A stretch of 64,000 bases of DNA, taken from Streptomyces sp. DG2A-72. GTDB lineage: Bacteria; Actinomycetota; Actinomycetes; Streptomycetales; Streptomycetaceae. The stretch covers positions 3,124,001 through 3,188,000 of the forward strand of contig NZ_JASTLC010000001.1 in assembly GCF_030499575.1 (NCBI RefSeq), read 5' to 3'. The position numbers were made by a program, and so were the translations under genes. Shown one piece after another: positions 53,831 through 61,345 of this stretch (position 1 is the stretch's first letter; every line of letters begins with the position of its first letter). The notes under the pieces were generated by a model. It had not been told where the DNA came from and searched no databases. It saw only the letters and a program-made list of their open reading frames with translations.

Positions 53831-54037
53831 ATGCCGCAGATCGACTCGAGCAAGGTAAGCCGCTGGGACCAGCACGGCCGTGAGCACGTGGTGCGGGTGC
53901 AGCGCACCGGAGTGCAGCGCACGATCAGGTGCGACACCTGCGGCTGGCGCAAACCGGCCCAGTTCCTGCCCTGGCTGAAGGCGGAGGAGCATCTGGCCCA
54001 GGCGCATCAGGCGACGGTGGATCCGTCGGCGGCGTAG
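53831..54037 (+). CDS. Small putative zinc-binding protein
   Basis: A 68-residue protein with a CDTC knuckle followed 21-25 residues later by paired histidines (EEHLAQAHQAT), a C2H2-like arrangement. The N-terminal half is basic and polar (WDQHGREHVVRVQRTGVQRT). GGAGGC upstream supports the ATG at 53831. It could be a nucleic-acid-binding or regulatory zinc finger; I do not recognise the family. It lies between the MFS gene and the serine hydrolase on the same strand. Confidence 0.65.
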   Translation: MPQIDSSKVSRWDQHGREHVVRVQRTGVQRTIRCDTCGWRKPAQFLPWLKAEEHLAQAHQATVDPSAA

Positions 54038-54119
54038 GGGTCGCGGTGGCGATGACTTTCCGTGGCGGCAGCGGTCGTACATACGAAGGCATACGACGAT
54101 CAACACGGAAGGCCGGCCG

Positions 54120-55373
54120 ATGAGCGCTCTGCGCGAGACCCTGCGACGGCACGTCGACGACGGATCGGTGCCGGGAGCGGTGGGCCTGGTGGACCGCGGC
54201 GACGAGGTCGAGGTGGTGACCGTCGGTTCCCTGTCCGCCGGCGGGACCGCGCCGCTGCCCCGGGACGCGATCTTCCGGATCGCCTCGCTGACCAAGCCGA
54301 TCACCGCGGCGGCGGTGCTGATGCTGGTGGAGGACGGGCGGATCGGGCTCCACGACCCCGTCGACGTATGGCTGCCGGAGCTGTCGAACCCGACGGTGGT
54401 GCGTACGCCGTCGAGTCCCGTGGACGACGTGGTTCCGGCGGTCCGCCCGATCACGGTCGAGGACCTGCTCACCTCCCGGGCGGGCTGGGGGTACGCGTCC
54501 GACTTCTCGCTCCCCGCGGTCCAGGCCCTCTCCGCCGTCCAGAAGGACAGCCGGGAGCCGCACACCTATCCCGACCCCGACACCTGGCTACGGCAGCTGG
54601 CCCAGGTCCCGCTGCTCCACCAGCCGGGCGAGGGTTGGCTGTACCACACGTCGTCCGACCTCCAGGGCATCCTGATCGCCAGGGCGTCGGGCCGTGCCTT
54701 CCCGGAGTTCCTGGCGGAGCGGATCTTCGAACCGCTGGGCATGAAGGACACGGCCTTCGAGGTCCCGGAGACGAAACGCGACCGCTTCACGACCTACTAC
54801 CGCACGGGCCCGACGGGCGCCCTGGAGCCGGCGGACACCCCGGACGGCGACTGGAGCCGCCTGCCCGTCCTCCCGTCGGGCGGCGGCGGACTGGCCTCCA
54901 CGGCCGACGACCTGCTGGCCTTCGTCCGCCTTCTCCGCTCCTCCGGTGAATCCGGTGAATCCGGCGGCCACCGTCTCCTGACGCCCGCCTCCGTCAGCCG
55001 TATGACCACCAACCACCTCACCGCCCACCAACGCCAACTCGGCACGCTCTTCCTCCAGGACCAGGGCTGGGGCTACGGCGGCCAGGTCGACGTCACCCCC
55101 AGCAGCCCCTGGAACACCCCCGGCCGCTACGGCTGGGTCGGCGGCACCGGCACGACGGCCTACCTCGTCCCACCCACCGGCACGATCACCATCCTGCTGA
55201 CCCAGGTGGGCGTGGAGAGCCCGGAACCGGTGCGGCTGATGGAGGAGTTCTGGCGGTGCACGGCAGGGGTTCAGGTGGGTCCAGGGACAGGAGCAGCGGG
55301 GATCCAGCCACTGTCGTCAGGGTCTCCGTCACTGTCGTCAGGATCTCCGCTCTGGTCCGGGCCGGGGCTGTGA
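54120..55373 (+). CDS. Serine hydrolase, beta-lactamase class C / EstB family
   Basis: A 417-residue penicillin-binding-protein-fold hydrolase. The nucleophile motif SLTK (IASLTKPITAAAVL) is near residue 58, the second motif is YHTSSD (YxS/N-like), and GWVGGTGTTAYL takes the place of the KTG/HTG strand. No signal peptide is evident, so it is probably a cytosolic esterase or peptidase rather than a lactamase. The C-terminal tail (SSGSP repeats) is coded by direct repeats and overlaps the convergent gene at 55271 by about 100 bases, suggesting the ancestral stop lay earlier. Confidence 0.88.
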   Translation: MSALRETLRRHVDDGSVPGAVGLVDRGDEVEVVTVGSLSAGGTAPLPRDAIFRIASLTKPITAAAVLMLVEDGRIGLHDPVDVWLPELSNPTVVRTPSSPVDDVVPAVRPITVEDLLTSRAGWGYASDFSLPAVQALSAVQKDSREPHTYPDPDTWLRQLAQVPLLHQPGEGWLYHTSSDLQGILIARASGRAFPEFLAERIFEPLGMKDTAFEVPETKRDRFTTYYRTGPTGALEPADTPDGDWSRLPVLPSGGGGLASTADDLLAFVRLLRSSGESGESGGHRLLTPASVSRMTTNHLTAHQRQLGTLFLQDQGWGYGGQVDVTPSSPWNTPGRYGWVGGTGTTAYLVPPTGTITILLTQVGVESPEPVRLMEEFWRCTAGVQVGPGTGAAGIQPLSSGSPSLSSGSPLWSGPGL

Positions 55374-56308
55374 CGTCCAGGAGTGTAGGAGCGAAACGCC
55401 TGGTCGAGGGCCTTGAGCTCCCTTGACGCGACGACGCCCGGCTCCAACACCTTCGAGATGACTTCGGTGTTCAGCTTCTGGCATCCCGGAATGTGCTCCG
55501 GGTCGATGTGCCAGGTTTCCCCCACGGGGTAGAAGTTCCTCGAGTCGCCGCCTGGACTGATGACTGCGACACGACCGGCCTTGAGCTTCCTGCCACCGTC
55601 GTGAACGAGTTCCACATCGAAGACACCGACCCAGGGACTGTCGCCGTAGTCGATGATTTCCGGGCCCGTCGTGAGGGTGAACTTCTCGTAGGAGTTGGCG
55701 TCGATGCGGTGGGTCAGCTCGGCGGTCCTGCTGAACGGGACCTTGTGGGAGTGTGTGCCCGGGACGAGGGGCTGCTTGTCGGGCACGGTCAGGTCGTAGG
55801 TCGCGGTGCTTCTCAGGCCTTCGCTCGTGGGGGTGTAGCACCCCTCCAGAAAGAGCGACTTCCGGAAAGTGACGTTGGCCTCGGTGATCAGAGACGGGGC
55901 TGTGGCGAGGTTCTGGACCGTGATCTCCACATGTGGACCCGAGATGTCGGCCTTCTGCCGTCCGGCGGCGCCAAGGCCGCCGAACTGTTCCTCGGTCCCT
56001 TTGATGCCCTTGCCGATGTAAGCACGGACCGTTGCCAGCTTCAGGTCCGCCTTGAGGTCCGGCCCACTGCGGGCCGCGTCAACGGCCTGCTTGCTGGTGC
56101 GGTAGTCGGCCGACCACGACCCGACAGTCCAGGAGGCACCCAAGAGCACGGCGACGACCGCGAGGTAGCCACAGATCAGGTCGACCCAGCCTTGCAGGTT
56201 CTCGCGGTTCTCTCTTCGGTGGGCACGGCGGAAACGACGCCACAGCCGGCCGATGAAACCCGGGCCCGGCGGAGCGGGCGGGGGCGCTAACGAGCCGGGC
56301 TCTGACAT
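55271..56308 (-). CDS. Hypothetical single-pass membrane protein
   Basis: A 345-residue protein. GGGGAG before ATG 56308 is preferred to the GTG at 56320. A proline-rich start and basic segment (RLWRRFRRAHRRENREN) lead to one membrane helix (LICGYLAVVAVLLGASWTVG); the large remainder is probably outside. It has no repeats and one internal cysteine pair (GCYTPTS and GCQKLN). The C-terminal tail (SGDPDDSDGDPDDSG) is acidic and overlaps the serine hydrolase gene. I recognise no family. Confidence 0.65.
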   Translation of the reverse strand: MSEPGSLAPPPAPPGPGFIGRLWRRFRRAHRRENRENLQGWVDLICGYLAVVAVLLGASWTVGSWSADYRTSKQAVDAARSGPDLKADLKLATVRAYIGKGIKGTEEQFGGLGAAGRQKADISGPHVEITVQNLATAPSLITEANVTFRKSLFLEGCYTPTSEGLRSTATYDLTVPDKQPLVPGTHSHKVPFSRTAELTHRIDANSYEKFTLTTGPEIIDYGDSPWVGVFDVELVHDGGRKLKAGRVAVISPGGDSRNFYPVGETWHIDPEHIPGCQKLNTEVISKVLEPGVVASRELKALDQAFRSYTPGRHSPGPDQSGDPDDSDGDPDDSGWIPAAPVPGPT

Positions 56309-56348
56309 TGCACTCCCCACTGATGTCTACCCCTTGAGTTCCGGCATC

Positions 56349-56951
56349 CTACGGCTGGGCAGCGCCCCGAAGCCCGCGCACCAGGAGATCCACCACCGCC
56401 TCGAACTCCCCCTGGATCCCCGCCCGTTCCCACTCCCGGTGGTACCCCGGGTCATGGAAGCGGGCGGTGGCCTGGAAGAGGGCGGTGGCGGTGGTTGCCG
56501 GGTCGGCGGTGGTGAACGCGCCGGACTCGGTGCCGGCGCGGACGATTTCCGTGAGCTGGTCGGTCAGGTCGGTGAGGTGCTCGTCGACGGCGTGGCTGTT
56601 CTCGCTGGTGAGGACGGTGTAGGTGGCGAAGAGTTCGGGGTCGTCGCCCGCCTTGTGGCGCTTGGCGTCGAACAGGGCCCGCAGCCAGTCGCGGACCCGG
56701 GACTCCGGATCGCGGTCGGTCGCGGCGACGATGCCGGACAGGGACGCCGACGTACGGTCCAGCCACCTCTTCGTCACGGCCTCCCGCAGCGCGGCCTTCG
56801 TACGGAAGTGCCGGTACACGCTCCCGTGGCTGACGCCGAGCGCGCGGGCCACGTCGACCACGGTGGCCTTGGCGGGGCCGTGGCGGCGCAGCACCTCCTC
56901 GGTCGCTTCGAGGATGCGCTCGGCGGTCAGGATCTCGGAGGTGGGTGACAT
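56349..56951 (-). CDS. TetR-family regulator of the aldo/keto reductase operon
   Basis: A 200-residue regulator with a clear N-terminal HTH (ILEATEEVLRRHGPAKATVV; DVARALGVSHGSVYRHFRTK) and a TetR_C-type ligand domain. Its ATG at 56951 is 19 bases after the aldo/keto reductase stop, so it is the second gene of that operon. The perfect inverted repeat at 57995-58030 upstream of the operon is its likely operator, giving negative autoregulation. Confidence 0.9.
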   Translation of the reverse strand: MSPTSEILTAERILEATEEVLRRHGPAKATVVDVARALGVSHGSVYRHFRTKAALREAVTKRWLDRTSASLSGIVAATDRDPESRVRDWLRALFDAKRHKAGDDPELFATYTVLTSENSHAVDEHLTDLTDQLTEIVRAGTESGAFTTADPATTATALFQATARFHDPGYHREWERAGIQGEFEAVVDLLVRGLRGAAQP

Positions 56952-56970
56952 GGTCAGACCGTACCTGCCG

Positions 56971-57972
56971 CTACTTGGTGCCGAGGTGGCTCATCTGCGC
57001 GGCCGGGTAGCGGTCGCCGGCCGCCGCGTCCGCCGGTACGGCCCGCTCGATCGCGGCGAGGTCGGCGGCGTCCAGCGTGACGTCCAGCGCGCCCAGCGAC
57101 TCGCTGAGCCGCTCCCGGGTGCGGGCGCCGACGAGCGGCACGATGTCCTCGCCGCGGGCCAGCACCCAGGCAATCGCGATCTGCGCGACGCTCACGCCCT
57201 TCTGCTCGGCGATCTTCCGCAGCGCCTCGACCAGGTTCAGGTTGTGCTGGAGGTTCTCGCCCTGGAAACGGGGCGACAGCGACCGGAAGTCGTTCGCGCC
57301 GAGCTGCCGGCCGGCGGAGAAGTGGCCGGAGATCAGCCCGCGGGAGAGCACGCCGTACGCCGTGATGCCGATCCCCAGCTCGCGCGTGACCGGCAGGACC
57401 TCGTCCTCGATGCCGCGCGAGATCAGCGAGTACTCGATCTGAAGGTCGGAGATCGGAGCCGTGGCCGCCGCCCTGCGGATGGTGTCCGCGCCTACCTCGC
57501 TCAGGCCGACATGCCGCACGTATCCCTTCTCGATCAGCTCCGCGATCGCGCCGACCGTCTCCTCGATGGGGACGGCCGGGTCGAGCCGGGCGATCCGGTA
57601 TACGTCGATGTGGTCGACGCCGAGGCGCTGGAGCGAGTACGCGGCGAAGTTCTGCACGGCGGCGGGACGGCCGTCGTAGCCGGTCCAGCCGCCGTCCGGG
57701 TCGCGCAGTGCGCCGAACTTCACGCTGACGAGCGCCTGTTCGCGCCGGGCCGTGGGCGCGGTGCGCAGGGCCTCGCCGATCAGCATCTCGTTGTGGCCCA
57801 TGCCGTAGAAGTCGCCGGTGTCGAGCAGGGTCACGCCGGATTCCAGTGCGGCGTGGATCGTCGCGATGGACTCGGTCCGGTCCGCGTCGCCGTACAGCGC
57901 GGACATGCCCATGCAGCCGAGGCCGAGGGCGGAGACCTGGGGGCCGGTGGTTCCGAGGGTTCGGGTTTGCAT
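56971..57972 (-). CDS. Aldo/keto reductase
   Basis: A 333-residue NADPH-dependent oxidoreductase with the AKR TIM barrel: TLGTTGPQVSALGLGCMGMS at the start, the catalytic aspartate/tyrosine in LLDTGDFYGMGHNEMLIGEA, lysine in SVKFGALRDP, and the cofactor-binding C-terminus (LSESLGALDVTLDAADLAAI). It is probably a YajO/PdxI-like soluble reductase. The start ATG 57972 has GGAG nine bases upstream; ATG 57978 is the alternative. It heads an operon with a TetR gene. Confidence 0.9.
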   Translation of the reverse strand: MQTRTLGTTGPQVSALGLGCMGMSALYGDADRTESIATIHAALESGVTLLDTGDFYGMGHNEMLIGEALRTAPTARREQALVSVKFGALRDPDGGWTGYDGRPAAVQNFAAYSLQRLGVDHIDVYRIARLDPAVPIEETVGAIAELIEKGYVRHVGLSEVGADTIRRAAATAPISDLQIEYSLISRGIEDEVLPVTRELGIGITAYGVLSRGLISGHFSAGRQLGANDFRSLSPRFQGENLQHNLNLVEALRKIAEQKGVSVAQIAIAWVLARGEDIVPLVGARTRERLSESLGALDVTLDAADLAAIERAVPADAAAGDRYPAAQMSHLGTK

Positions 57973-57994
57973 CGTCATGCGCTCCACCATGGCA

Positions 57995-58030
57995 TGACAG
58001 CTGACAGATTTCAATATCTGTCAGCTGTCA
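57995..58030. promoter_or_regulatory. Perfect 15-bp inverted-repeat operator
   Basis: TGACAGCTGACAGAT (57995-58009) and its exact complement ATCTGTCAGCTGTCA (58016-58030) flank six bases. Each arm repeats TGACAG/CTGTCA. The site is 23 bases upstream of the reductase start and covers a TTGAAA hexamer on the minus strand, so a bound TetR would block the promoter. Confidence 0.75.
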
Positions 58031-58033
58031 TTC

Positions 58034-58108
58034 GTCTACTGGGAGAACCGGGACGGCTCGAAGAACTGGACGTTCGGCGACAACGTCAAGGCGCTCCAGG
58101 GCCGTTGA
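58034..58108 (+). pseudogene. Orphan C-terminal coding fragment
   Basis: On the plus strand the frame reads VYWENRDGSKNWTFGDNVKA and ends LQGR plus a TGA. The composition and codon use are those of a real protein end, not an antisense of the LysR gene. No upstream part of such a gene exists in the window; the frame reaches back only into the operator. It appears to be the leftover 3' end of a deleted gene. Confidence 0.4.
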
Positions 58109-58999
58109 CCCGCTTCGCGGCGGGAACCCCGAGCACATCGAGCATCGCCCGCGTCGCCGGACTCGGATTGAACCGGCTCCACGCGAGCACCTCGATACGG
58201 CGCGGCCCGCCCACCACCGGGACCAGCACCAGCTCGGGGTCGCCCGCCGCCAGCGGCCGGGCGAAGGCCGACGGCAGCAGCGCGACGCCCAGGGCGCGCG
58301 CGGTCAGGCGGGTGATCAGCTCGACGACCCCGACCTCGTACGCCACGTCCCGCACCAGCCCCGCCGCGGCGAACGCCTGGTCGGACTGGGCCCGGGCGGG
58401 TGTGCCGTGCATGAAGTCCACGAACGTCTCCTCGGCGATGTCCCGAAGGGTGACCCGGGAAGCGCCCGCGAGCCGGTGCCCGGCCGGCACGACCAGCACA
58501 TGCTCGTCGTGATCGAGCACCAGCGTCTCCACCCCGGACGGCCGCTGGTCCTCGGGCAGACCGAGAAAGGCGATGTCCAGTTCGCCGTCCCGGATCGCGG
58601 CCACCAGATCGTCGCTGCGCCCGGAGCGCAACACGACCCGGACCTCCGGATGCAGCGCGCGATACCGCTGCAACAGCTCCGGTACGTCGACGGCGGCGGT
58701 GGTCACGATCACGCCGACGGCGAGCCGGCCCGTACCACCCCGGCCGCCGCGGCGGCGTCGGCAGCCGCGAGGTCGGCGGCCGTCAGACACTCGCGGGCCC
58801 GCGCGACGAACGCCTCCCCGGCGCCGGTGAGCTCCACCCGGCGACTGGAGCGGGCGAACAGCCGGACCCCCAGCTCCCGTTCCAGGCCCGCGATCCGGTG
58901 GCTCAGTGACGACTGCACCACGGAACACCGCTCCGCGGCCCGCGTGAAGTTGCGGGTCTCGGCGACGGCGACGACGTAGCGCATCTGCTGAAGGTCCAT
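58086..58999 (-). pseudogene. LysR-family regulator with single-base frameshift
   Basis: From ATG 58999 (MDLQQMRYVVAVAETRNFTR) the wHTH is intact (SVVQSSLSHRIAGLERELGV). The frame breaks at CCCC 58738-58741; one more base continues it as GGTGRLAVGVIVTTAAVDVP into a full substrate-binding domain (VRVVLRSGRSDDLVAAIRDG; GVVELITRLTARALGVALLP) ending at 58086. As given, the first frame stops at 58709. It is divergent from the EamA gene and probably its regulator. Error in the homopolymer or recent inactivation are both possible. Confidence 0.8.
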
Positions 59000-59078
59000 C
59001 CAGCCATCGTTCTGATTCATCGCTGCCATGGCAACCATGCTTTGGAGTCATGACGGGGTGCGGCCGAGACTGCACCTC

Positions 59079-60680
59079 ATGCAGAGGAATTCGTCCGCGC
59101 AGCACGCGGCGACCGTCGCCCTGACCGCACTCGCCCCCGCCTCCTGGGGCACCACGTACGCCGTCACCACAGAGCTGCTGCCGCCCGGGCATCCGCTGTT
59201 CGCCGCGCTGTTGCGTGCCCTGCCCGCCGGGCTGCTCGCACTGGCGCTCACCCGTGTGCTGCCGCGCGGCGACTGGTGGTGGAAGGCCGCCGTCCTCGGC
59301 ACCCTCAACATCGGCGCGCTGTTCCCCCTGTTGTTCGTGGCGGCCGAACGGCTCCCCGGCGGTGTCGCCGGCACCCTCGGCGCCGTCCAGCCGCTGCTGG
59401 TCGCCGGGCTGGCCATCGCGGTGCTCCACAGCCGGCCGACGGCCTGGACCTGGATGTGGGGTGTGCTCGGGGTGGTCGGTGTCGGACTCGTGGTGCTCGG
59501 GCCCGAGGCCCGGCTGGACGCCGTCGGCGTGCTCGCCGGTCTCGGCGGTACGGCGGGCATGGCGGCCGGAGTCGTCCTCACCAAGCGCTGGGGCCGCCCC
59601 ACGGGGGTCGGTCCGATGGCCCTGGCGGGCTGGCAACTGACGGTCGGCGGGCTGGTGTTGCTCCCCCTCACCGTCGTGTTCGAGGGGGCGCCGCCGTCGA
59701 TCGATTCGCAGGCCGTCGCCGGCTATCTGTGGCTCGGCAGCATGGGCGGGCTGATCTCGTTCACGCTGTGGTTCCGCGGGATCGGGAAGCTGCCGGTCAG
59801 GGCGTCCGCCCCGCTGGTGCTGCTGTCCCCGCTGGTCGCCACCGTCGTAGGCCTCACGCTCGGCGAGACGCTGAACCCGCTCCAGGCCCTCGGTTTCACC
59901 CTCGCCCTGGCCGCCCTGCTGGCCGTGCAGTTCAACGCCCCGCACATGAGGAGAGCGCATTCCATGACGACAGGGTTGACGATCGCCGTGCTCGGCGCCA
60001 CCGGCATGGTCGGCAGCCGGGTGATCACCGAGGCCGTCACACGCGGACACCACGTGCGTGCCCTGTCCCGGAAGCCTGCCGACGAGGACCGCAGCGTGAC
60101 GCCCTTCCCCGTCGACGCGAACGACACGGACGCCCTGTGCGAGGCGCTCGCCGGCGCCGACGCCGTCGTGGTCGCGGTGCGGACCGATCCGGTCGACCAG
60201 GACTTCCTCGTCGGTACGACCCGTGCGGTGCTGGACACCGGGATACGCACCCTTGTGGTGGGCGGCGCGGGGGTGCTGCGCAGCCCCGAGGACCCCGCGC
60301 TGCTGGTCGCCGACAACCCGGTGTACGTGCCGGAAGAGGTGAAGCCGGTAGCCGCGGCCGGGGTGGCCCAACTGCGGGCCTGCGAAGGGCACGGCGGCGA
60401 CTGGGCCTATCTCGCGCCGCCCGCCCTACTGGCCCCCGGCGAGCGCACCGGCCACTACCGGCGGGGCACCGACACCCTGCTCACGGCCACCGACGGCCGC
60501 TCCTGGATCAGCGCGGAGGATCTGGCTGTCGCCGTACTCGACGAACTGGAAGCGCCCGGCGCCGACCGCGTGGTCACCGTGGTCCATGACGACCGACGGA
60601 CGGGGCAGCGCCCCAAAGGGGCGCGGGGAACTGCGCGACCAGCCACGACGGCGCCGCAGACGACCACTACCGCGCGGTGA
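59079..60680 (+). CDS. EamA-family permease fused in frame to an NAD(P)-binding (NmrA-like) protein
   Basis: Residues 1-295 (from ATG 59079; an ATG at 59028 is in frame) form a ten-helix EamA/DMT exporter (APASWGTTYAVTTELLPPGH; AWTWMWGVLGVVGVGLVVLG; LGETLNPLQALGFTLALAAL). From residue 296, ATG 59964, begins a separate Rossmann protein (TIAVLGATGMVGSRVITEAV) of NAD(P)H-binding NmrA type. A GAGGAG ribosome binding site stands right before that ATG, so these were two genes. The C-terminal 25 residues (GQRPKGARGTARPATT...) are coded by an intergenic repeat. Whether the fusion is expressed is open; removing one C from CCCC at 59938-59941 would create a stop. Confidence 0.7.
   Translation: MQRNSSAQHAATVALTALAPASWGTTYAVTTELLPPGHPLFAALLRALPAGLLALALTRVLPRGDWWWKAAVLGTLNIGALFPLLFVAAERLPGGVAGTLGAVQPLLVAGLAIAVLHSRPTAWTWMWGVLGVVGVGLVVLGPEARLDAVGVLAGLGGTAGMAAGVVLTKRWGRPTGVGPMALAGWQLTVGGLVLLPLTVVFEGAPPSIDSQAVAGYLWLGSMGGLISFTLWFRGIGKLPVRASAPLVLLSPLVATVVGLTLGETLNPLQALGFTLALAALLAVQFNAPHMRRAHSMTTGLTIAVLGATGMVGSRVITEAVTRGHHVRALSRKPADEDRSVTPFPVDANDTDALCEALAGADAVVVAVRTDPVDQDFLVGTTRAVLDTGIRTLVVGGAGVLRSPEDPALLVADNPVYVPEEVKPVAAAGVAQLRACEGHGGDWAYLAPPALLAPGERTGHYRRGTDTLLTATDGRSWISAEDLAVAVLDELEAPGADRVVTVVHDDRRTGQRPKGARGTARPATTAPQTTTTAR
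60605..60662 (+). repeat. Modular intergenic repeat, copy D (short form)
   Basis: Reads GCGCCCCAAAGGGGCGCGGG, then GAACTGCGCGACCAGCCACG and ACGGCGCCGCAG. It shares both ends with copies B and C but lacks their middle section. It lies at the convergent end of two genes and codes the tail of the plus-strand frame. Confidence 0.75.
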
Positions 60681-61278
60681 ACGCGAGCTTCGCCCCCAAC
60701 GCCACGAACGACCCAGCGAAGCTCCGCCGCAGCCACGTCATCACCCTCGGCCGTGAGGTGACGTGGCTGCGGACGGAGGCGGCGAGGATGCCGTAGGCCG
60801 CGAAGACGACGAAGGTCGCCAGCATGAAGACGCCGCTGAGCGCGAGCATCCGGAGCACCGAGTTGTGCTCCCCCGGCGTCACGAACTGCGGCAGGAACGC
60901 GAAGAAGAAGATCGTCAGTTTCGGGTTGAGGATGTTGATCAGCACGCCCCGGACGATCACCCGGCCCGCGGAGAGGGGAGCCTGCTGATCGTCCAACGCG
61001 ATCGCCTCACGGTCCTTCAGCGTCGCCCATGCCATGTAGAGGAGGTAGGCGACACCGGCGTACTTCAGGACCTGGAAGGCCGTCGCGCTCGCGTGCAACA
61101 GCGCGGCTATTCCGGTGATCGTGGCCAGCATGTGCGGGACGATGCCGAGGGTGCAGCCGGCCGCCGCGACGACGCTCGCCCGGCGGCCGCGGGACAGCCC
61201 GGCCGCGAGGGTGTAGACGACGCCGGTGCCGGGGGTGGCGACCACGACGAGGGTGGTCAGCAGGAACGCGATGCTCAT
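60667..61278 (-). CDS. LysE-family amino-acid/metabolite exporter
   Basis: A 203-residue, six-helix membrane protein. FLLTTLVVVATPGTGVVYTL is the helix-1 signature (PGP-like) and NPKLTIFFFAFLPQFVTPGE the conserved segment after helix 4 of RhtB/LysE proteins; LAAGLSRGRRASVVAAAGC is the conserved loop. It should export amino acids, homoserine lactones or related compounds. It overlaps the end of the convergent fused gene by 14 bases. Confidence 0.9.
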   Translation of the reverse strand: MSIAFLLTTLVVVATPGTGVVYTLAAGLSRGRRASVVAAAGCTLGIVPHMLATITGIAALLHASATAFQVLKYAGVAYLLYMAWATLKDREAIALDDQQAPLSAGRVIVRGVLINILNPKLTIFFFAFLPQFVTPGEHNSVLRMLALSGVFMLATFVVFAAYGILAASVRSHVTSRPRVMTWLRRSFAGSFVALGAKLAFTAR

Positions 61279-61345
61279 GCCGCTACCCTGTCGGGGCCGC
61301 CACAGACCCGTACAGGACCAATCACCCGTCCCGTACGGGGACCAC

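Noticed and set aside
22078..60662. CRISPR array made by the repeated GC-rich elements
   Set aside because: The copies are kilobases apart, occur in both orientations and lie at gene ends; there are no regular spacers and no cas genes.
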